This document shows, in pieces, positions 17,512 to 25,947 of a stretch of DNA of 64,000 nt. Location of the stretch: positions 62,001 to 126,000 of the forward strand of contig JAZKHE010000002.1 in the NCBI GenBank assembly GCA_040385525.1, written 5' to 3'. Origin of the DNA: JAZKHE01 sp040385525. Lineage in GTDB: Bacteria > Bacteroidota > Bacteroidia > UBA4408. The notes beneath the pieces were generated by a model. That model was not told the DNA's origin and did not search any database. It worked only from the letters and a program-made list of their open reading frames with translations. Position 1 is the stretch's first letter. Every line of letters begins with the position of its first letter. The position numbers and the translations under genes were made by a program.

Positions 17512-18747
17512 ATGAAAGAAAAGACGAACATTAATGTTTTGTTGAAAACAACGTTGTTGTTTTTATTATTTTCGTTAAATCTTTTTGCACAACAGAAAAA
17601 GCTAGATACAGTTTTTTCCGATTGTGATAACGCAAGAATTATAAATGTTTTAGGAAAAGCCAAAGTCAATAAAACAATAGCGCCACAAAACGCAGGTAAA
17701 ATAAACGAAATTAGTATTGCGAAACAAAAAACAATATTTTCATTTGATAAAGAACACCACACGGCTTGGTATAAGCTAAACATATTAACTTCTGGCGATT
17801 TAAGTTTTGAATTAACCCCTTTAAAAGCGAATGATGATTATGATTTTATGTTATTTAAATCTGTATTGAATTTTTGTGATAGTCTTCATAAAAACAATAT
17901 TAACCCGATTCGCGCATGTTTGTCACGAAATAAAAAAGAATTTTTTGGTAAAACGGGTTTAAGTTATAATGCCAAAGAAAACCTCATAAAACAAGGTGTT
18001 GGAGACGCATACAGCAAAACAATTTCAGTTAAAAAAGGCGAGATTTATTATTTAGTATTAGATAATGTACACGACCACGGGGGCGGCCATGAAATAGAAT
18101 TTAAGATTTCGCAAATTACAACAATTACAGGAACAGTAAATGACGAAAGCAACAAGGGTGTTGAGGCTGAAATTTCTTTAACAAATAGCAAGGGTGAGGT
18201 TGAGTTAACTGGAAAAAGTAAAACTGATGGCAGCTATAGTTTTGCAGTGCCAATAATTAAAAACGAAACCTACACCATCAATTTTTACAACGACAGTAGT
18301 TTTAGCTATACTAAAACTTTAAACACAACACAACTTGTTCAACCATTAAAGACTATACTACCTAAACTTAAAAAAGGAAATAAATATTCTGTTGGCGCAA
18401 TAAATTTTGTTGGAGGTTCGATAGAATATTTGCCACAAGCAGTTCCAGCAATGCAAAATTTATATAAACTTTTAGAAAGGAATAAAGCACTCAAAATAAA
18501 AATTATTGGTCATTCACACGGAAGAGCTGACTTTAAAGGAAAGGTCTATACTGAGTTGGAAATAATAAGTTTTACAAGGGGTAGGGCAACAACAATTAAA
18601 AATTATTTGGTAGCAAAAGGCATTGATGAAAAACGAATAGAAATAGACGGAAGAGGAGACCACGAAATGTTATACAAACTTCAGGGAGCAACAGAAGAGC
18701 AAATGGTTGAAAACAGAAGGGTAGAAATTTTGGTTTTAGAGTATTAA
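17512..18747 (+). CDS. OmpA family outer-membrane/peptidoglycan-binding protein
   Basis: An approximately 411-aa exported protein. I use ATG 17512; an in-frame TTG at 17503 would add three residues. A signal peptide precedes FAQQKK. The N-terminal 170 residues form an unassigned beta-rich domain, with a His-rich segment HDHGGGHEIEF. A carboxypeptidase-regulatory-like beta-sandwich follows (TITGTVNDESNKGVEAEISL), then the OmpA C-terminal domain (INFVGGSIEYLPQAV to RRVEILVLEY) with the peptidoglycan-contacting pattern IKIIGHSHGRAD. It starts 17 bp after PTPS. It probably anchors an envelope structure to the cell wall. Confidence 0.82.
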   Translation: MKEKTNINVLLKTTLLFLLFSLNLFAQQKKLDTVFSDCDNARIINVLGKAKVNKTIAPQNAGKINEISIAKQKTIFSFDKEHHTAWYKLNILTSGDLSFELTPLKANDDYDFMLFKSVLNFCDSLHKNNINPIRACLSRNKKEFFGKTGLSYNAKENLIKQGVGDAYSKTISVKKGEIYYLVLDNVHDHGGGHEIEFKISQITTITGTVNDESNKGVEAEISLTNSKGEVELTGKSKTDGSYSFAVPIIKNETYTINFYNDSSFSYTKTLNTTQLVQPLKTILPKLKKGNKYSVGAINFVGGSIEYLPQAVPAMQNLYKLLERNKALKIKIIGHSHGRADFKGKVYTELEIISFTRGRATTIKNYLVAKGIDEKRIEIDGRGDHEMLYKLQGATEEQMVENRRVEILVLEY

Positions 18748-18794
18748 AAGAACCAAATAACTATAAGATTATTTAGTAAAGACACGTTAAAAAA

Positions 18795-19163
18795 ATGAAT
18801 CGCGAACAACTAAAAGCAATTCGACCTACAATTGTAGTAGAAAAAAAACCAGAAACCGAGCTCGAAAAATTTCAAATAGAAGTTTTGCGCCCTATACTTA
18901 AATTTCAAAACGAATTAATTTTAGAATTGTTTGCCAACCAAATTCAAAAAAACAAAGCGCAATTTCAAAGTTTATCGTTTGAGCAAAAATTTAGCTTTAT
19001 TCACACTTTGGTAAAAAACAACAAAGCTTTTCAAAACACACTTATTGGAGTAATTATAGCGTTTTTTACTGCTCCAGAAACTAGCTGTTACCTGCAAAAT
19101 AGCTCAGAATGGAACAAAAGGATTAGCGCTTTTATTATTCAGCGTATTCACTCACAAGTTTAG
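18795..19163 (+). CDS. Conserved small cytoplasmic protein, function unknown
   Basis: A 122-aa, mostly helical, soluble protein without signal peptide. Its core SFEQKFSFIHTLVKNNKAFQNTLIGVIIAFFT and the tail NKRISAFIIQRI look conserved and globular. I believe homologues sit beside bactofilin/ATP synthase genes in Bacteroidota and are sometimes labelled glyoxalase, but no glyoxalase metal site is visible here, so I do not use that name. It lies between the OmpA gene and the bactofilin gene and has a clear ATG. Confidence 0.6.
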   Translation: MNREQLKAIRPTIVVEKKPETELEKFQIEVLRPILKFQNELILELFANQIQKNKAQFQSLSFEQKFSFIHTLVKNNKAFQNTLIGVIIAFFTAPETSCYLQNSSEWNKRISAFIIQRIHSQV

Positions 19164-19200
19164 TAGGTTTAACTTATACCACGTTTTTTAATAATTTTAT

Positions 19201-19208
19201 TATCTTTG
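19201..19208 (+). promoter_or_regulatory. Candidate -7 element for the bactofilin-atp region
   Basis: TATCTTTG at 19201-19208 matches TAnnTTTG exactly and lies 23 bp before the bactofilin ATG. A T-rich run at 19184-19190 is a weak -33 candidate. Confidence 0.5.
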
Positions 19209-19231
19209 TTTATCTACAAAAACGTGAACTT

Positions 19232-19645
19232 ATGTTTAACAGAAACAACGGTATGGCAAAAACTAGCGAAAACACAAGTGCTTCCATTAACTTAATTGGC
19301 ACAGGCACAAACATAAAAGGAGATATTAATTGCGATGGCGATATAAGAATTGATGGCTCTGTAAATGGTTCTGTTGTAAGTAAAGGTAAAGTTGTTGTTG
19401 GCCCAACAGGCAAAGTAGATGGCGAAATTACTTGTCAAAATGCTGATATATCGGGTTCGCTAAACGGAAACATTGCTGTTGCAGAACTTTTAATATTAAA
19501 ATCTACAGCCAATTTAAAAGGCGATATAAATACAAATAAACTTTCTGTTGAGCCGGGGGCAAACTTTAGTGGAGTTTGTAGTATGGGTGGTGTTGTTAAA
19601 GGTTTAAAAAATTCTGATAGAATTGCTGCCGAAAAAACAGCCTAA
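19232..19645 (+). CDS. Bactofilin family polymer-forming cytoskeletal protein
   Basis: A 137-aa protein with a short flexible N-terminus and a right-handed beta-helix built from short repeats (GDINCDGDIRIDGSVNGSV; GKVVVGPTGKVDGEI; ANLKGDINTNKLSVEPGANF). This is the DUF583 bactofilin fold, which self-polymerises into membrane-associated filaments that position cell-wall enzymes. The downstream atpZ frame starts inside its last codons. Its place just before the atp genes is common in Bacteroidota. Confidence 0.92.
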   Translation: MFNRNNGMAKTSENTSASINLIGTGTNIKGDINCDGDIRIDGSVNGSVVSKGKVVVGPTGKVDGEITCQNADISGSLNGNIAVAELLILKSTANLKGDINTNKLSVEPGANFSGVCSMGGVVKGLKNSDRIAAEKTA

Positions 19646-19832
19646 TAATTTTATTAAATACTCTAGTATGGCAATACAAATGCTTGCTGTTATTGGAGGT
19701 TCTGTTTGGCTAGGTGATTATTTAGACGAAAAAAACAACACTACCAAGCCCTATTATACAATGGTGCTTAGTCTTATAGGTATATTTGTATCTATATATT
19801 TAACGTTAAAAGATTTTATAAAAAAAGAGTAG
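19623..19832 (+). CDS. atpZ: AtpZ/AtpI family protein
   Basis: A 69-aa protein with two membrane helices (MAIQMLAVIGGSVWLGDYLD and YTMVLSLIGIFVSIYLTLKDF). This is the usual AtpZ hairpin, implicated in assembly of the F0 ring and possibly magnesium or calcium uptake. The start is a TTG at 19623 giving PNNFIKYSSMAIQM, as family members have; an ATG at 19668 would remove this conserved part. It overlaps bactofilin by 23 bases and its stop shares a base with the next gene, indicating tight translational coupling. Confidence 0.82.
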   Translation: MLPKKQPNNFIKYSSMAIQMLAVIGGSVWLGDYLDEKNNTTKPYYTMVLSLIGIFVSIYLTLKDFIKKE

Positions 19833-20248
19833 TGAACGAGCTATCAAAAAACAACTTTAAACATTTTGCTATCACATCATTAATTGGCACAATTATTTCT
19901 GCAATTGTGCTGTTTTATTTGTCTTTTGTTCAGGTTTTGCCTCAAAAAGGAATTTATTTGTATCCTTTTTTGTTTTTCGCAATAAATATATTGGTGCATT
20001 TGATTTTGCTAAAAGGTGCAGAAAAATCGCCCGAAGATTTTATAAATTTCTTTTTAATAGGCACATCAATAAAGCTGTTAATTTATTTTGCGTTTTTAAT
20101 TGTTTATTTAATGTTTATTAGCAAAACAAACAACAGAAGTTTTGCAGGAGTTTTCTTTATTTTATACGCTTTTTTTACTTCCGTAGAGGTTTTTTCTATA
20201 CTAAAACATATAAAAACGCTCGCAAATTCTAAAAAGGAGAAAGTTTAA
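19832..20248 (+). CDS. AtpI-like membrane protein of the ATP synthase cluster
   Basis: A 138-aa protein with four hydrophobic helices, starting at GTG 19832 which overlaps the atpZ stop (TAGTG). Position directly between atpZ and atpB, size and topology resemble AtpI/uncI-type proteins thought to help assemble the c-ring. Sequence similarity cannot be judged strongly by eye. Conserved-looking features are charged residues between helices 2 and 3 (KGAEKSPEDFINFFLIGTS), which I have seen in Bacteroidota proteins at this position. Confidence 0.65.
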   Translation: MNELSKNNFKHFAITSLIGTIISAIVLFYLSFVQVLPQKGIYLYPFLFFAINILVHLILLKGAEKSPEDFINFFLIGTSIKLLIYFAFLIVYLMFISKTNNRSFAGVFFILYAFFTSVEVFSILKHIKTLANSKKEKV

Positions 20249-20312
20249 TCCCCACATTCTCAATAATCACAAAAAAAGCCGAATTATTTTTCTAATATTT
20301 AGATTTATTGCA

Positions 20313-20320
20313 TAGCTTTG
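20313..20320 (+). promoter_or_regulatory. Candidate -7 element of the atpB operon
   Basis: TAGCTTTG (20313-20320) matches TAnnTTTG. It lies 37 bp before the atpB ATG in the 109-bp gap after the AtpI-like gene. A T-run about 23 bp upstream could serve as -33. Confidence 0.5.
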
Positions 20321-20357
20321 CACTCGCAAATTTTAAACCTTTTATAAAAACTGCTAA

Positions 20358-21485
20358 ATGAGTTTTGTTAGTTACTATATAAGAAAAACAAAAAACACAA
20401 TTTTTAAAATAGCATTTCTGCTATTTTCAACTCTTTTTTTAAGTGTAAATGCACAACATGGTGAACCAGTAGTTGTTTCAGATTCGATTACAGCAAAAGA
20501 AGGTCATTCAGCTGAAAAGACTGGCAAGTTCAACGCAAACGAAATGATTTTGGAGCATATCTCAGACTCATACGATTGGCATTTTTGGGGAGACGGTGAG
20601 CACGCAGTTTCTTTGCACTTACCGGTTATTCTTTATTCTGACAAAGGATTAGAATGTTTTTCTTCTGGTAAATTTGAGCATGGACATGTTGCTTACCAAG
20701 GAAACTACAATTACAAAATAATTCACAATAAAATTAAAGTTGTAGATGCAGATGGGGCAATTATAGAAGCAGACACAAAAAAAATATACGATTTTTCTAT
20801 AACTAAAAACGTAGCTTCATTATTAGTAGTGGTGTTTTTAATACTTATTTTGTTTTTACCCTTTGGAAAAGCGTATACAAAAGCAGGTATTGCTGCGCCA
20901 AAAGGCTTTCGTTCTTTTGTGGAGCCATTAATTGTTATGATTCGCGATGAAATTGCTATTCCAAACATGGGGCCAAAATACGCGCCTTTTATGCCTTTTT
21001 TACTAACCTTGTTTTTCTTTATTTTGCTTAACAATATGTTGGGCTTAATTCCATTTTTTCCAGGAGGAGCTAACGTTTCGGGTAATATAGCTTTTACTAT
21101 GGTTTTATCTGTAATTACATTTATTATTGTAAATGTAAACGGAAAAAAAACATACTGGGCGCATATTTTCAAACCACATGTTCCTGTATGGATGTATCCA
21201 CTAATGATTCCTGTAGAAATTATTGGTATTTTTTCTAAACCATTTGCATTAATGATTCGATTGTTTGCAAATATGACAGGAGGACACATTTTAGCGTTAA
21301 GCTTAGTTTCTTTAATCTTTATTTTTAAATCGTTAGCATTAGCAGCTGTAGCTGTTCCTTTCTCTGTTTTTGTGGGAATGATAGAGTTATTGGTAGCGTT
21401 TTTACAAGCATTTATTTTTACAATGTTGGCTTCTTTGTTTATAGGTATGGCAATTGCTGAACCAGAAACAGAGGAACACCATTAA
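20358..21485 (+). CDS. atpB: F0F1 ATP synthase subunit a
   Basis: A 375-aa subunit a, the proton channel stator of F0. It is much longer than E. coli subunit a (271 aa) because of an N-terminal extension with a signal-like hydrophobic segment (residues about 14-33) and a His-containing soluble domain up to residue 150. This long form is usual in Bacteroidota. The catalytic helix has the invariant Arg in MIRLFANMTGGHILAL. The C-terminal helix (LLVAFLQAFIFTMLASLFI) and the acidic/His tail ETEEHH complete it. It heads the atpBEFHAG transcript. Confidence 0.95.
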   Translation: MSFVSYYIRKTKNTIFKIAFLLFSTLFLSVNAQHGEPVVVSDSITAKEGHSAEKTGKFNANEMILEHISDSYDWHFWGDGEHAVSLHLPVILYSDKGLECFSSGKFEHGHVAYQGNYNYKIIHNKIKVVDADGAIIEADTKKIYDFSITKNVASLLVVVFLILILFLPFGKAYTKAGIAAPKGFRSFVEPLIVMIRDEIAIPNMGPKYAPFMPFLLTLFFFILLNNMLGLIPFFPGGANVSGNIAFTMVLSVITFIIVNVNGKKTYWAHIFKPHVPVWMYPLMIPVEIIGIFSKPFALMIRLFANMTGGHILALSLVSLIFIFKSLALAAVAVPFSVFVGMIELLVAFLQAFIFTMLASLFIGMAIAEPETEEHH

Positions 21486-21529
21486 TAGTTTTATTTTTTA
21501 TTGTTTAACCCAAGTAAATTAAAATCAAA

Positions 21530-21739
21530 ATGACAGGAAGTATTGCTGCAATTGGTGCTGGTTTAGCTGCTATTGGCGCTGGAATTGGTATCGGAAGAAT
21601 TGGTGGATCTGCTTTAGAAAGCATGGCTCGTCAACCAGAAATGGCTGGTAAAATTCAAACAACAATGATTATTGCTGCTGCGTTAATTGAGGCTGTGTCT
21701 CTATTTGCGGTGGTTGTTGCTTTGTTAGGAAACAACTAG
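21530..21739 (+). CDS. atpE: F0F1 ATP synthase subunit c
   Basis: A 69-aa hairpin proteolipid. Two glycine/alanine-rich helices are joined by the polar loop ARQPE (residues 33-37). The ion-carrying carboxylate is Glu54 in AALIEAVSLFAVVVALL. The residue after Glu54 is Ala rather than Ser/Thr, which by family knowledge suggests proton rather than sodium coupling (inference). It lies 44 bp after atpB and is followed by a strong hairpin before atpF. Confidence 0.97.
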   Translation: MTGSIAAIGAGLAAIGAGIGIGRIGGSALESMARQPEMAGKIQTTMIIAAALIEAVSLFAVVVALLGNN

Positions 21740-21746
21740 TAAAATC

Positions 21747-21781
21747 TAAAGCGTTTGTTGCGGTTGGCAACAAACGCTTTA
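21747..21781 (+). promoter_or_regulatory. Intercistronic 14-15 bp perfect hairpin between atpE and atpF
   Basis: AAAGCGTTTGTTGC (21748-21761) and GCAACAAACGCTTT (21767-21780) are a perfect 14-bp inverted repeat with loop GGTTG, extendable by one T-A pair. The 3' side continues AATTAAAA, not a T-run, so it is not a standard terminator. It may block 3' exonucleases or attenuate readthrough, raising subunit c relative to downstream subunits. Confidence 0.75.
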
Positions 21782-21807
21782 ATTAAAAACAAACAAAACA
21801 ATAAAAC

Positions 21808-22302
21808 ATGGATTTAGTTACACCCAGCATAGGTTTAGTTTTTTGGACTACCATTTCCTTTTTACTATTACTTTTTTTATTAACCAAATACGCTTGGAAA
21901 CCGGTTCTTAAAATGATTAAAGATCGCGAATCAAGTATAGAGGAAGCGATTAAATCAGCAGAAAATGCTCGTAAAGACATTGCTGATATGCGTAAATATA
22001 ACGAAAATCAGTTAGCTGAAGTTCGTAAAGAAAGAGATGCAATTTTAAAAGAAGCGCGCGAAATAAAAGAAAATATTATTACTGAAGCTAAACAACAAGC
22101 CAAAACAGAAGCACAAAAAATAATGGCCGCTGAACGCGAATCATTTATAAACGAAAAAAACGCTGCTGTTGCAGAAATTAAAACGCAAGTTGCTGTACTT
22201 TCGTTAGAAATAGCTGAAAAAATTCTTAAAACAGAATTAAGCAACGACGATAAACAAAAAGCATTAGTAACTAATTTACTAAACGAAGTTAAATTAAACT
22301 AA
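21808..22302 (+). CDS. atpF: F0F1 ATP synthase subunit b
   Basis: A 164-aa peripheral-stalk subunit. One N-terminal membrane helix (residues about 8-28) is followed by a long charged amphipathic helix (KMIKDRESSIEEAIKSAENARKD to the end) that dimerises and reaches F1. The length is typical. It sits downstream of the atpE hairpin and 13 bp before atpH. Confidence 0.95.
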   Translation: MDLVTPSIGLVFWTTISFLLLLFLLTKYAWKPVLKMIKDRESSIEEAIKSAENARKDIADMRKYNENQLAEVRKERDAILKEAREIKENIITEAKQQAKTEAQKIMAAERESFINEKNAAVAEIKTQVAVLSLEIAEKILKTELSNDDKQKALVTNLLNEVKLN

Positions 22303-22315
22303 CAAATCGCTTTAC

Positions 22316-22852
22316 ATGAAAGATACTAAAGTTTCTGTTCGTTACGCACAATCACTACTCGATTTAGCAATCGAGAGAAACGCATTAAACAACGTGTTTG
22401 CCGATGTAAAGCTTATTAACGAGGTAATTGCATCAAACAAAGATTTTGTTTTAATGCTAAACAGCCCGGTTATAAAAACCGATAAAAAAATCGCCATTTT
22501 TAAAGAGATTTTTTCGGCACACGTAAGTGAGTTAACCATTTTGTTTATCAATTTAATTACAAATAAAAAACGTGAAGCAATTCTTGATCAAATATTAGAA
22601 TCGTTTATCGCGTTATACGACGAATACAAAGGCATACAAAAAGTTATTGTTACTACCGTAAATGGTATAGATGATGGCTTACGCAAAAAAGTGTTAGATT
22701 TAGTAAAATCTACATCTAAAAATGAAATTGAATTGGTTGAAAAAATTGATAAAACAATTATTGGTGGTTTTGTATTAAAAATTGGCGACCGCCAAATCGA
22801 TTCAAGTGTTGTTAGAACATTAAAAAGCTTAAAGAAAGATTTATCTGTTTAA
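22316..22852 (+). CDS. atpH: F0F1 ATP synthase subunit delta
   Basis: A 178-aa OSCP/delta subunit linking the peripheral stalk to the F1 head. The N-terminal six-helix domain begins VSVRYAQSLLDLAIERN. The C-terminal signature region VEKIDKTIIGGFVLKIGDRQIDSSVVRTLKSLKKDL is the classical PROSITE-type ATP synthase delta motif. Gap to atpA is 23 bp. Confidence 0.96.
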   Translation: MKDTKVSVRYAQSLLDLAIERNALNNVFADVKLINEVIASNKDFVLMLNSPVIKTDKKIAIFKEIFSAHVSELTILFINLITNKKREAILDQILESFIALYDEYKGIQKVIVTTVNGIDDGLRKKVLDLVKSTSKNEIELVEKIDKTIIGGFVLKIGDRQIDSSVVRTLKSLKKDLSV

Positions 22853-22875
22853 ATAATAATTTATTATCATAAATA

Positions 22876-24456
22876 ATGGCAGGAGTTAAACCAGCAGAAG
22901 TATCTGCAATTTTAAGACAACAACTTTCAGGTTTTAAATCTGAAGCTGAACTAGAAGAAGTTGGTTCTATTTTGCAAGTAGGCGATGGTATTGCACGCAT
23001 CTACGGACTTACCAACGTACAACAAGGAGAATTAATTGAGTTTGAAACAGGCTTAAGAGCTATTGTATTAAACTTAGAAGAAGATAACGTTGGAGCTGTA
23101 CTTTTAGGCCCATCAACAGGTTTAAGAGAGGGTTCATCTGTAAAAAGAACGAACAAAATTGCTTCTATTAAAGTAGGCGAAGGTTTGTTAGGTCGTGTGG
23201 TTGACACCTTAGGAAATCCAATTGATGGAAAAGGACCAATAACAGGCGATTTATACGAAATGCCATTAGAGCGTAAAGCTCCAGGTGTAATTTACCGTCA
23301 GCCAGTAACTGAACCATTACAAACAGGTATTAAAGCTATCGATGCGATGATTCCTATTGGCCGCGGACAACGTGAGTTAATCATTGGCGATCGTCAAACT
23401 GGTAAAACGGCAGTTGCTATTGATACCATCATCAATCAAAAAGAATTTTACGATGCTGGTAAACCAGTATTTTGTATATATGTTGCTATCGGACAAAAAG
23501 GTTCTACAGTAGCAAACATTGTAAAAACATTAACAGACAATGGCGCTATGCCATACACGGTTGTTGTAGCTGCAAACGCTGCAGAGCCAGCTCCAATGCA
23601 GTTTTACGCGCCATTTGCTGGTGCTGCAATTGGTGAGTTTTTTAGAGATACAGGTCGCCCTGCATTAATTGTTTATGATGATTTATCTAAACAAGCCGTG
23701 GCTTACCGTGAGGTTTCGTTATTATTAAAACGTCCTCCTGGACGCGAGGCATATCCTGGTGATGTATTTTATTTGCACTCTCGTTTATTAGAAAGAGCAG
23801 CTAAAATTAACTCGCAAGACGTTATTGCTCAACAAATGAATGATTTGCCAGACAACCTAAAACCATTGGTTAAAGGTGGAGGTTCGTTAACAGCTTTACC
23901 AATTATTGAAACACAAGCGGGCGACGTTTCTGCATACATTCCTACAAACGTAATTTCTATTACCGACGGACAAATTTTCTTGGAGTCGAACTTATTCAAC
24001 GCAGGTGTTCGTCCGGCTATTAACGTAGGTATTTCGGTATCTCGTGTAGGTGGTAACGCGCAAATTAAAGCGATGAAAAAAGTTGCTGGTACTTTAAAAT
24101 TAGATCAAGCACAATACCGTGAGTTAGAGGCATTCTCTAAATTTGGTTCTGACTTAGATGCAGCTACTAAAAACGTAATCGAAAAAGGAGCACGTAACGT
24201 AGAAATTTTAAAGCAAGGACAGTTTTCGCCAATGTCGGTGGAGAAACAAATTGCTATTATTTACTTAGGAACGAAAGGTTTATTAAGAGATGTGCCTTTA
24301 AACAAAGTAAAAGATTTTGAAGCAGAGTTTTTAGCCATGTTAGATACAAAACACAAAAATGTGTTGGCCGATTTAAAAGCTGGTAAAATTGATGATACAA
24401 TTACTGGAGTTTTAGAGCAAGTTGGTAAAGAAACAGCAGCTAATTATAAAAAGTAG
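22876..24456 (+). CDS. atpA: F0F1 ATP synthase subunit alpha
   Basis: A 526-aa alpha subunit of the F1 hexamer. The nucleotide-binding P-loop is GDRQTGKTAVA (from residue about 170). The alpha-specific GQKGSTVANIV and the signature PAINVGISVSRVGG are both intact. The open frame starts at ATG 22876. The beta partner (atpD) and epsilon (atpC) are not in this window, in keeping with the split atp loci of many Bacteroidota. Confidence 0.98.
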   Translation: MAGVKPAEVSAILRQQLSGFKSEAELEEVGSILQVGDGIARIYGLTNVQQGELIEFETGLRAIVLNLEEDNVGAVLLGPSTGLREGSSVKRTNKIASIKVGEGLLGRVVDTLGNPIDGKGPITGDLYEMPLERKAPGVIYRQPVTEPLQTGIKAIDAMIPIGRGQRELIIGDRQTGKTAVAIDTIINQKEFYDAGKPVFCIYVAIGQKGSTVANIVKTLTDNGAMPYTVVVAANAAEPAPMQFYAPFAGAAIGEFFRDTGRPALIVYDDLSKQAVAYREVSLLLKRPPGREAYPGDVFYLHSRLLERAAKINSQDVIAQQMNDLPDNLKPLVKGGGSLTALPIIETQAGDVSAYIPTNVISITDGQIFLESNLFNAGVRPAINVGISVSRVGGNAQIKAMKKVAGTLKLDQAQYRELEAFSKFGSDLDAATKNVIEKGARNVEILKQGQFSPMSVEKQIAIIYLGTKGLLRDVPLNKVKDFEAEFLAMLDTKHKNVLADLKAGKIDDTITGVLEQVGKETAANYKK

Positions 24457-24489
24457 AACATAGAGTATAGAGCCAAGAAACAGGATGTT

Positions 24490-24523
24490 AATCTTGAATC
24501 TTTGTTCTTAAATCTTGAATCTT
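24490..24523. repeat. 13-bp direct repeat in the atpA-atpG gap
   Basis: AATCTTGAATCTT occurs at 24490-24502 and 24511-24523, 21 bp apart, in the 73-bp gap before atpG. The second copy ends 6 bp before the atpG ATG. Its role is unknown; it may be the remnant of a small interspersed repeat. Confidence 0.6.
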
Positions 24524-24529
24524 AAAAAA

Positions 24530-25408
24530 ATGGCAAATTTAAAAGAAGTACGTAATAGAATAGTTTCGGTAAGCTCAACACAGCAAATTACCAAAGCCAT
24601 GAAAATGGTTTCGGCGGCTAAGCTAAAAAGAGCACAAGATGCTATTACACAAATGCGTCCGTATGCTAATAAGCTAAAAGAAATATTAGAAAACTTGAGC
24701 GCTTCGTTAGATACATCAGAAAATGTATATGCCAAAAACACTAAAGGAAAAAACGTTTTAATTATTGCAGTGTCTTCAAACAGAGGTTTGGCGGGTGCTT
24801 TTAATGCAAACGTAATTAAAAAAACATGGTCAACCATTCGCGAAAACTATAGCGATTGTAACGTTTCGGTACTATGTGTTGGTAAAAAAGTAAACGATGC
24901 TTTCCGCAGAACAGAACACCATATTGTAGGTACAGATTTACCGCATCATTTAAACGATTTGTTTGATAAATTAACTTTTGACAACGTAGCTCCAATTGCC
25001 GAAAAAATAATGCAAACTTTTGCAAAAGGGCAGTTTGATAAAGTAGTGTTGATTTACAACCAATTTAAAAATGCAGCTTCGCAAATAACAACCGAAGAAC
25101 AATTTTTACCAATTGTGCCAACAAAAACTGAAGGAAAATCTAATACAGGAGATTATATTTTTGAACCAAGCAAAGAAGAAATTGTAGAAGATTTAATACC
25201 AAAATCGTTAAAAGTACAATTTTACAAAGCTTTATTAGATTCTTTTGCATCAGAACATGGCGCACGTATGACGGCAATGCACAAAGCAACCGACAACGCA
25301 GGCACATTAATTAAAGACTTAAAATTAAGCTATAACAAAGCACGACAAGCTGCTATTACCAACGAAATTTTAGAAATTGTTGGTGGTGCCGAAGCGTTAA
25401 AAAATTAG
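24530..25408 (+). CDS. atpG: F0F1 ATP synthase subunit gamma
   Basis: A 292-aa central rotor shaft. N-terminal coiled-coil half: MANLKEVRNRIVSV followed by TQQITKAMKMVSAAKLKRAQ. C-terminal half: SEHGARMTAMHKATDNAGTLIKDL and NKARQAAITNEILEIVGGAEAL, the family signature. I start at ATG 24530; an in-frame TTG at 24515 would prefix five unconserved residues and lies in the direct repeat. It is the last gene of the atp cluster, followed by a terminator. Confidence 0.96.
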   Translation: MANLKEVRNRIVSVSSTQQITKAMKMVSAAKLKRAQDAITQMRPYANKLKEILENLSASLDTSENVYAKNTKGKNVLIIAVSSNRGLAGAFNANVIKKTWSTIRENYSDCNVSVLCVGKKVNDAFRRTEHHIVGTDLPHHLNDLFDKLTFDNVAPIAEKIMQTFAKGQFDKVVLIYNQFKNAASQITTEEQFLPIVPTKTEGKSNTGDYIFEPSKEEIVEDLIPKSLKVQFYKALLDSFASEHGARMTAMHKATDNAGTLIKDLKLSYNKARQAAITNEILEIVGGAEALKN

Positions 25409-25431
25409 TAAAAAACACATAAATTAAATCA

Positions 25432-25468
25432 CAAAGCCTTCGAAATTTTCGAGGGCTTTTTTCTTTTT
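25432..25468 (+). terminator. Terminator after the atp operon
   Basis: Stem AAAGCC(TT)CGAAA / TTTCGAGGGCTTT (25432-25459), one imperfect position, followed by TTTTTTCTTTTTT. It closes atpBEFHAG. Confidence 0.8.
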
Positions 25469-25568
25469 TAAATCGTCTAATTCTCAACAACTTACGACAA
25501 AATAAACAAATTTAATTTTGAGTAAACAAATAAAATTGTAGTTTAGTAAACAATAGAAACAACAAATA

Positions 25569-25946
25569 ATGACACTAAGCTCAAACACACATAATCAATG
25601 CTTCAGCTTAGTGCCTACATTGGGTGCTGCATTTAAACAAGGCTTAGAAAATAACGAAAATCAACAAATACTTTCTTCTGAAGAAAGTTTAGAAGAAGTA
25701 AACAACACGATAAGCATTTCTCCTAATCCTAGCACTGGTAGTTTTATTGTTAGCAGTAACTTAAATACCCTAAAAAACGTAGAAGTGTATGATGTAAGTG
25801 GACGTTTGTTAAGTTCAACTCAAAACCAAAACGATGAAAAGCAAATAAAAGTTGAAAATTTGCAATTAAAAGCAGGAGTGTATTGGGTAAAAAGTACCAA
25901 TACAAAAGGCGAAACAACAATTAACAAATTATTAATAACAAACTAA
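25569..25946 (+). CDS. Short protein consisting mostly of a T9SS type A sorting domain
   Basis: A 125-aa protein from ATG 25569. Residues about 48-125 are a type A C-terminal sorting domain: ISISPNPSTGSFIV, VYDVSGRLL, LKAGVYWVKSTNTKGETTINKLLI. The preceding 47 residues form an acidic linker with no domain. No Sec signal peptide is present, although T9SS cargo must first cross the inner membrane, so it is probably the remnant of a longer gene or a non-functional duplicate. An in-frame stop lies just upstream (25554-25556). The next gene begins one base after its stop. Confidence 0.6.
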   Translation: MTLSSNTHNQCFSLVPTLGAAFKQGLENNENQQILSSEESLEEVNNTISISPNPSTGSFIVSSNLNTLKNVEVYDVSGRLLSSTQNQNDEKQIKVENLQLKAGVYWVKSTNTKGETTINKLLITN

Positions 25947-25947
25947 A

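Noticed and set aside
20723..21289. 188-aa open frame antisense to atpB
   Set aside because: The plus strand is a full, conserved subunit a; no promoter or conserved motif supports the antisense frame.
21747..21781. atpE-atpF hairpin as an intrinsic terminator
   Set aside because: The 3' side is AATTAAAA, not a T-run, and essential subunits follow on the same strand.
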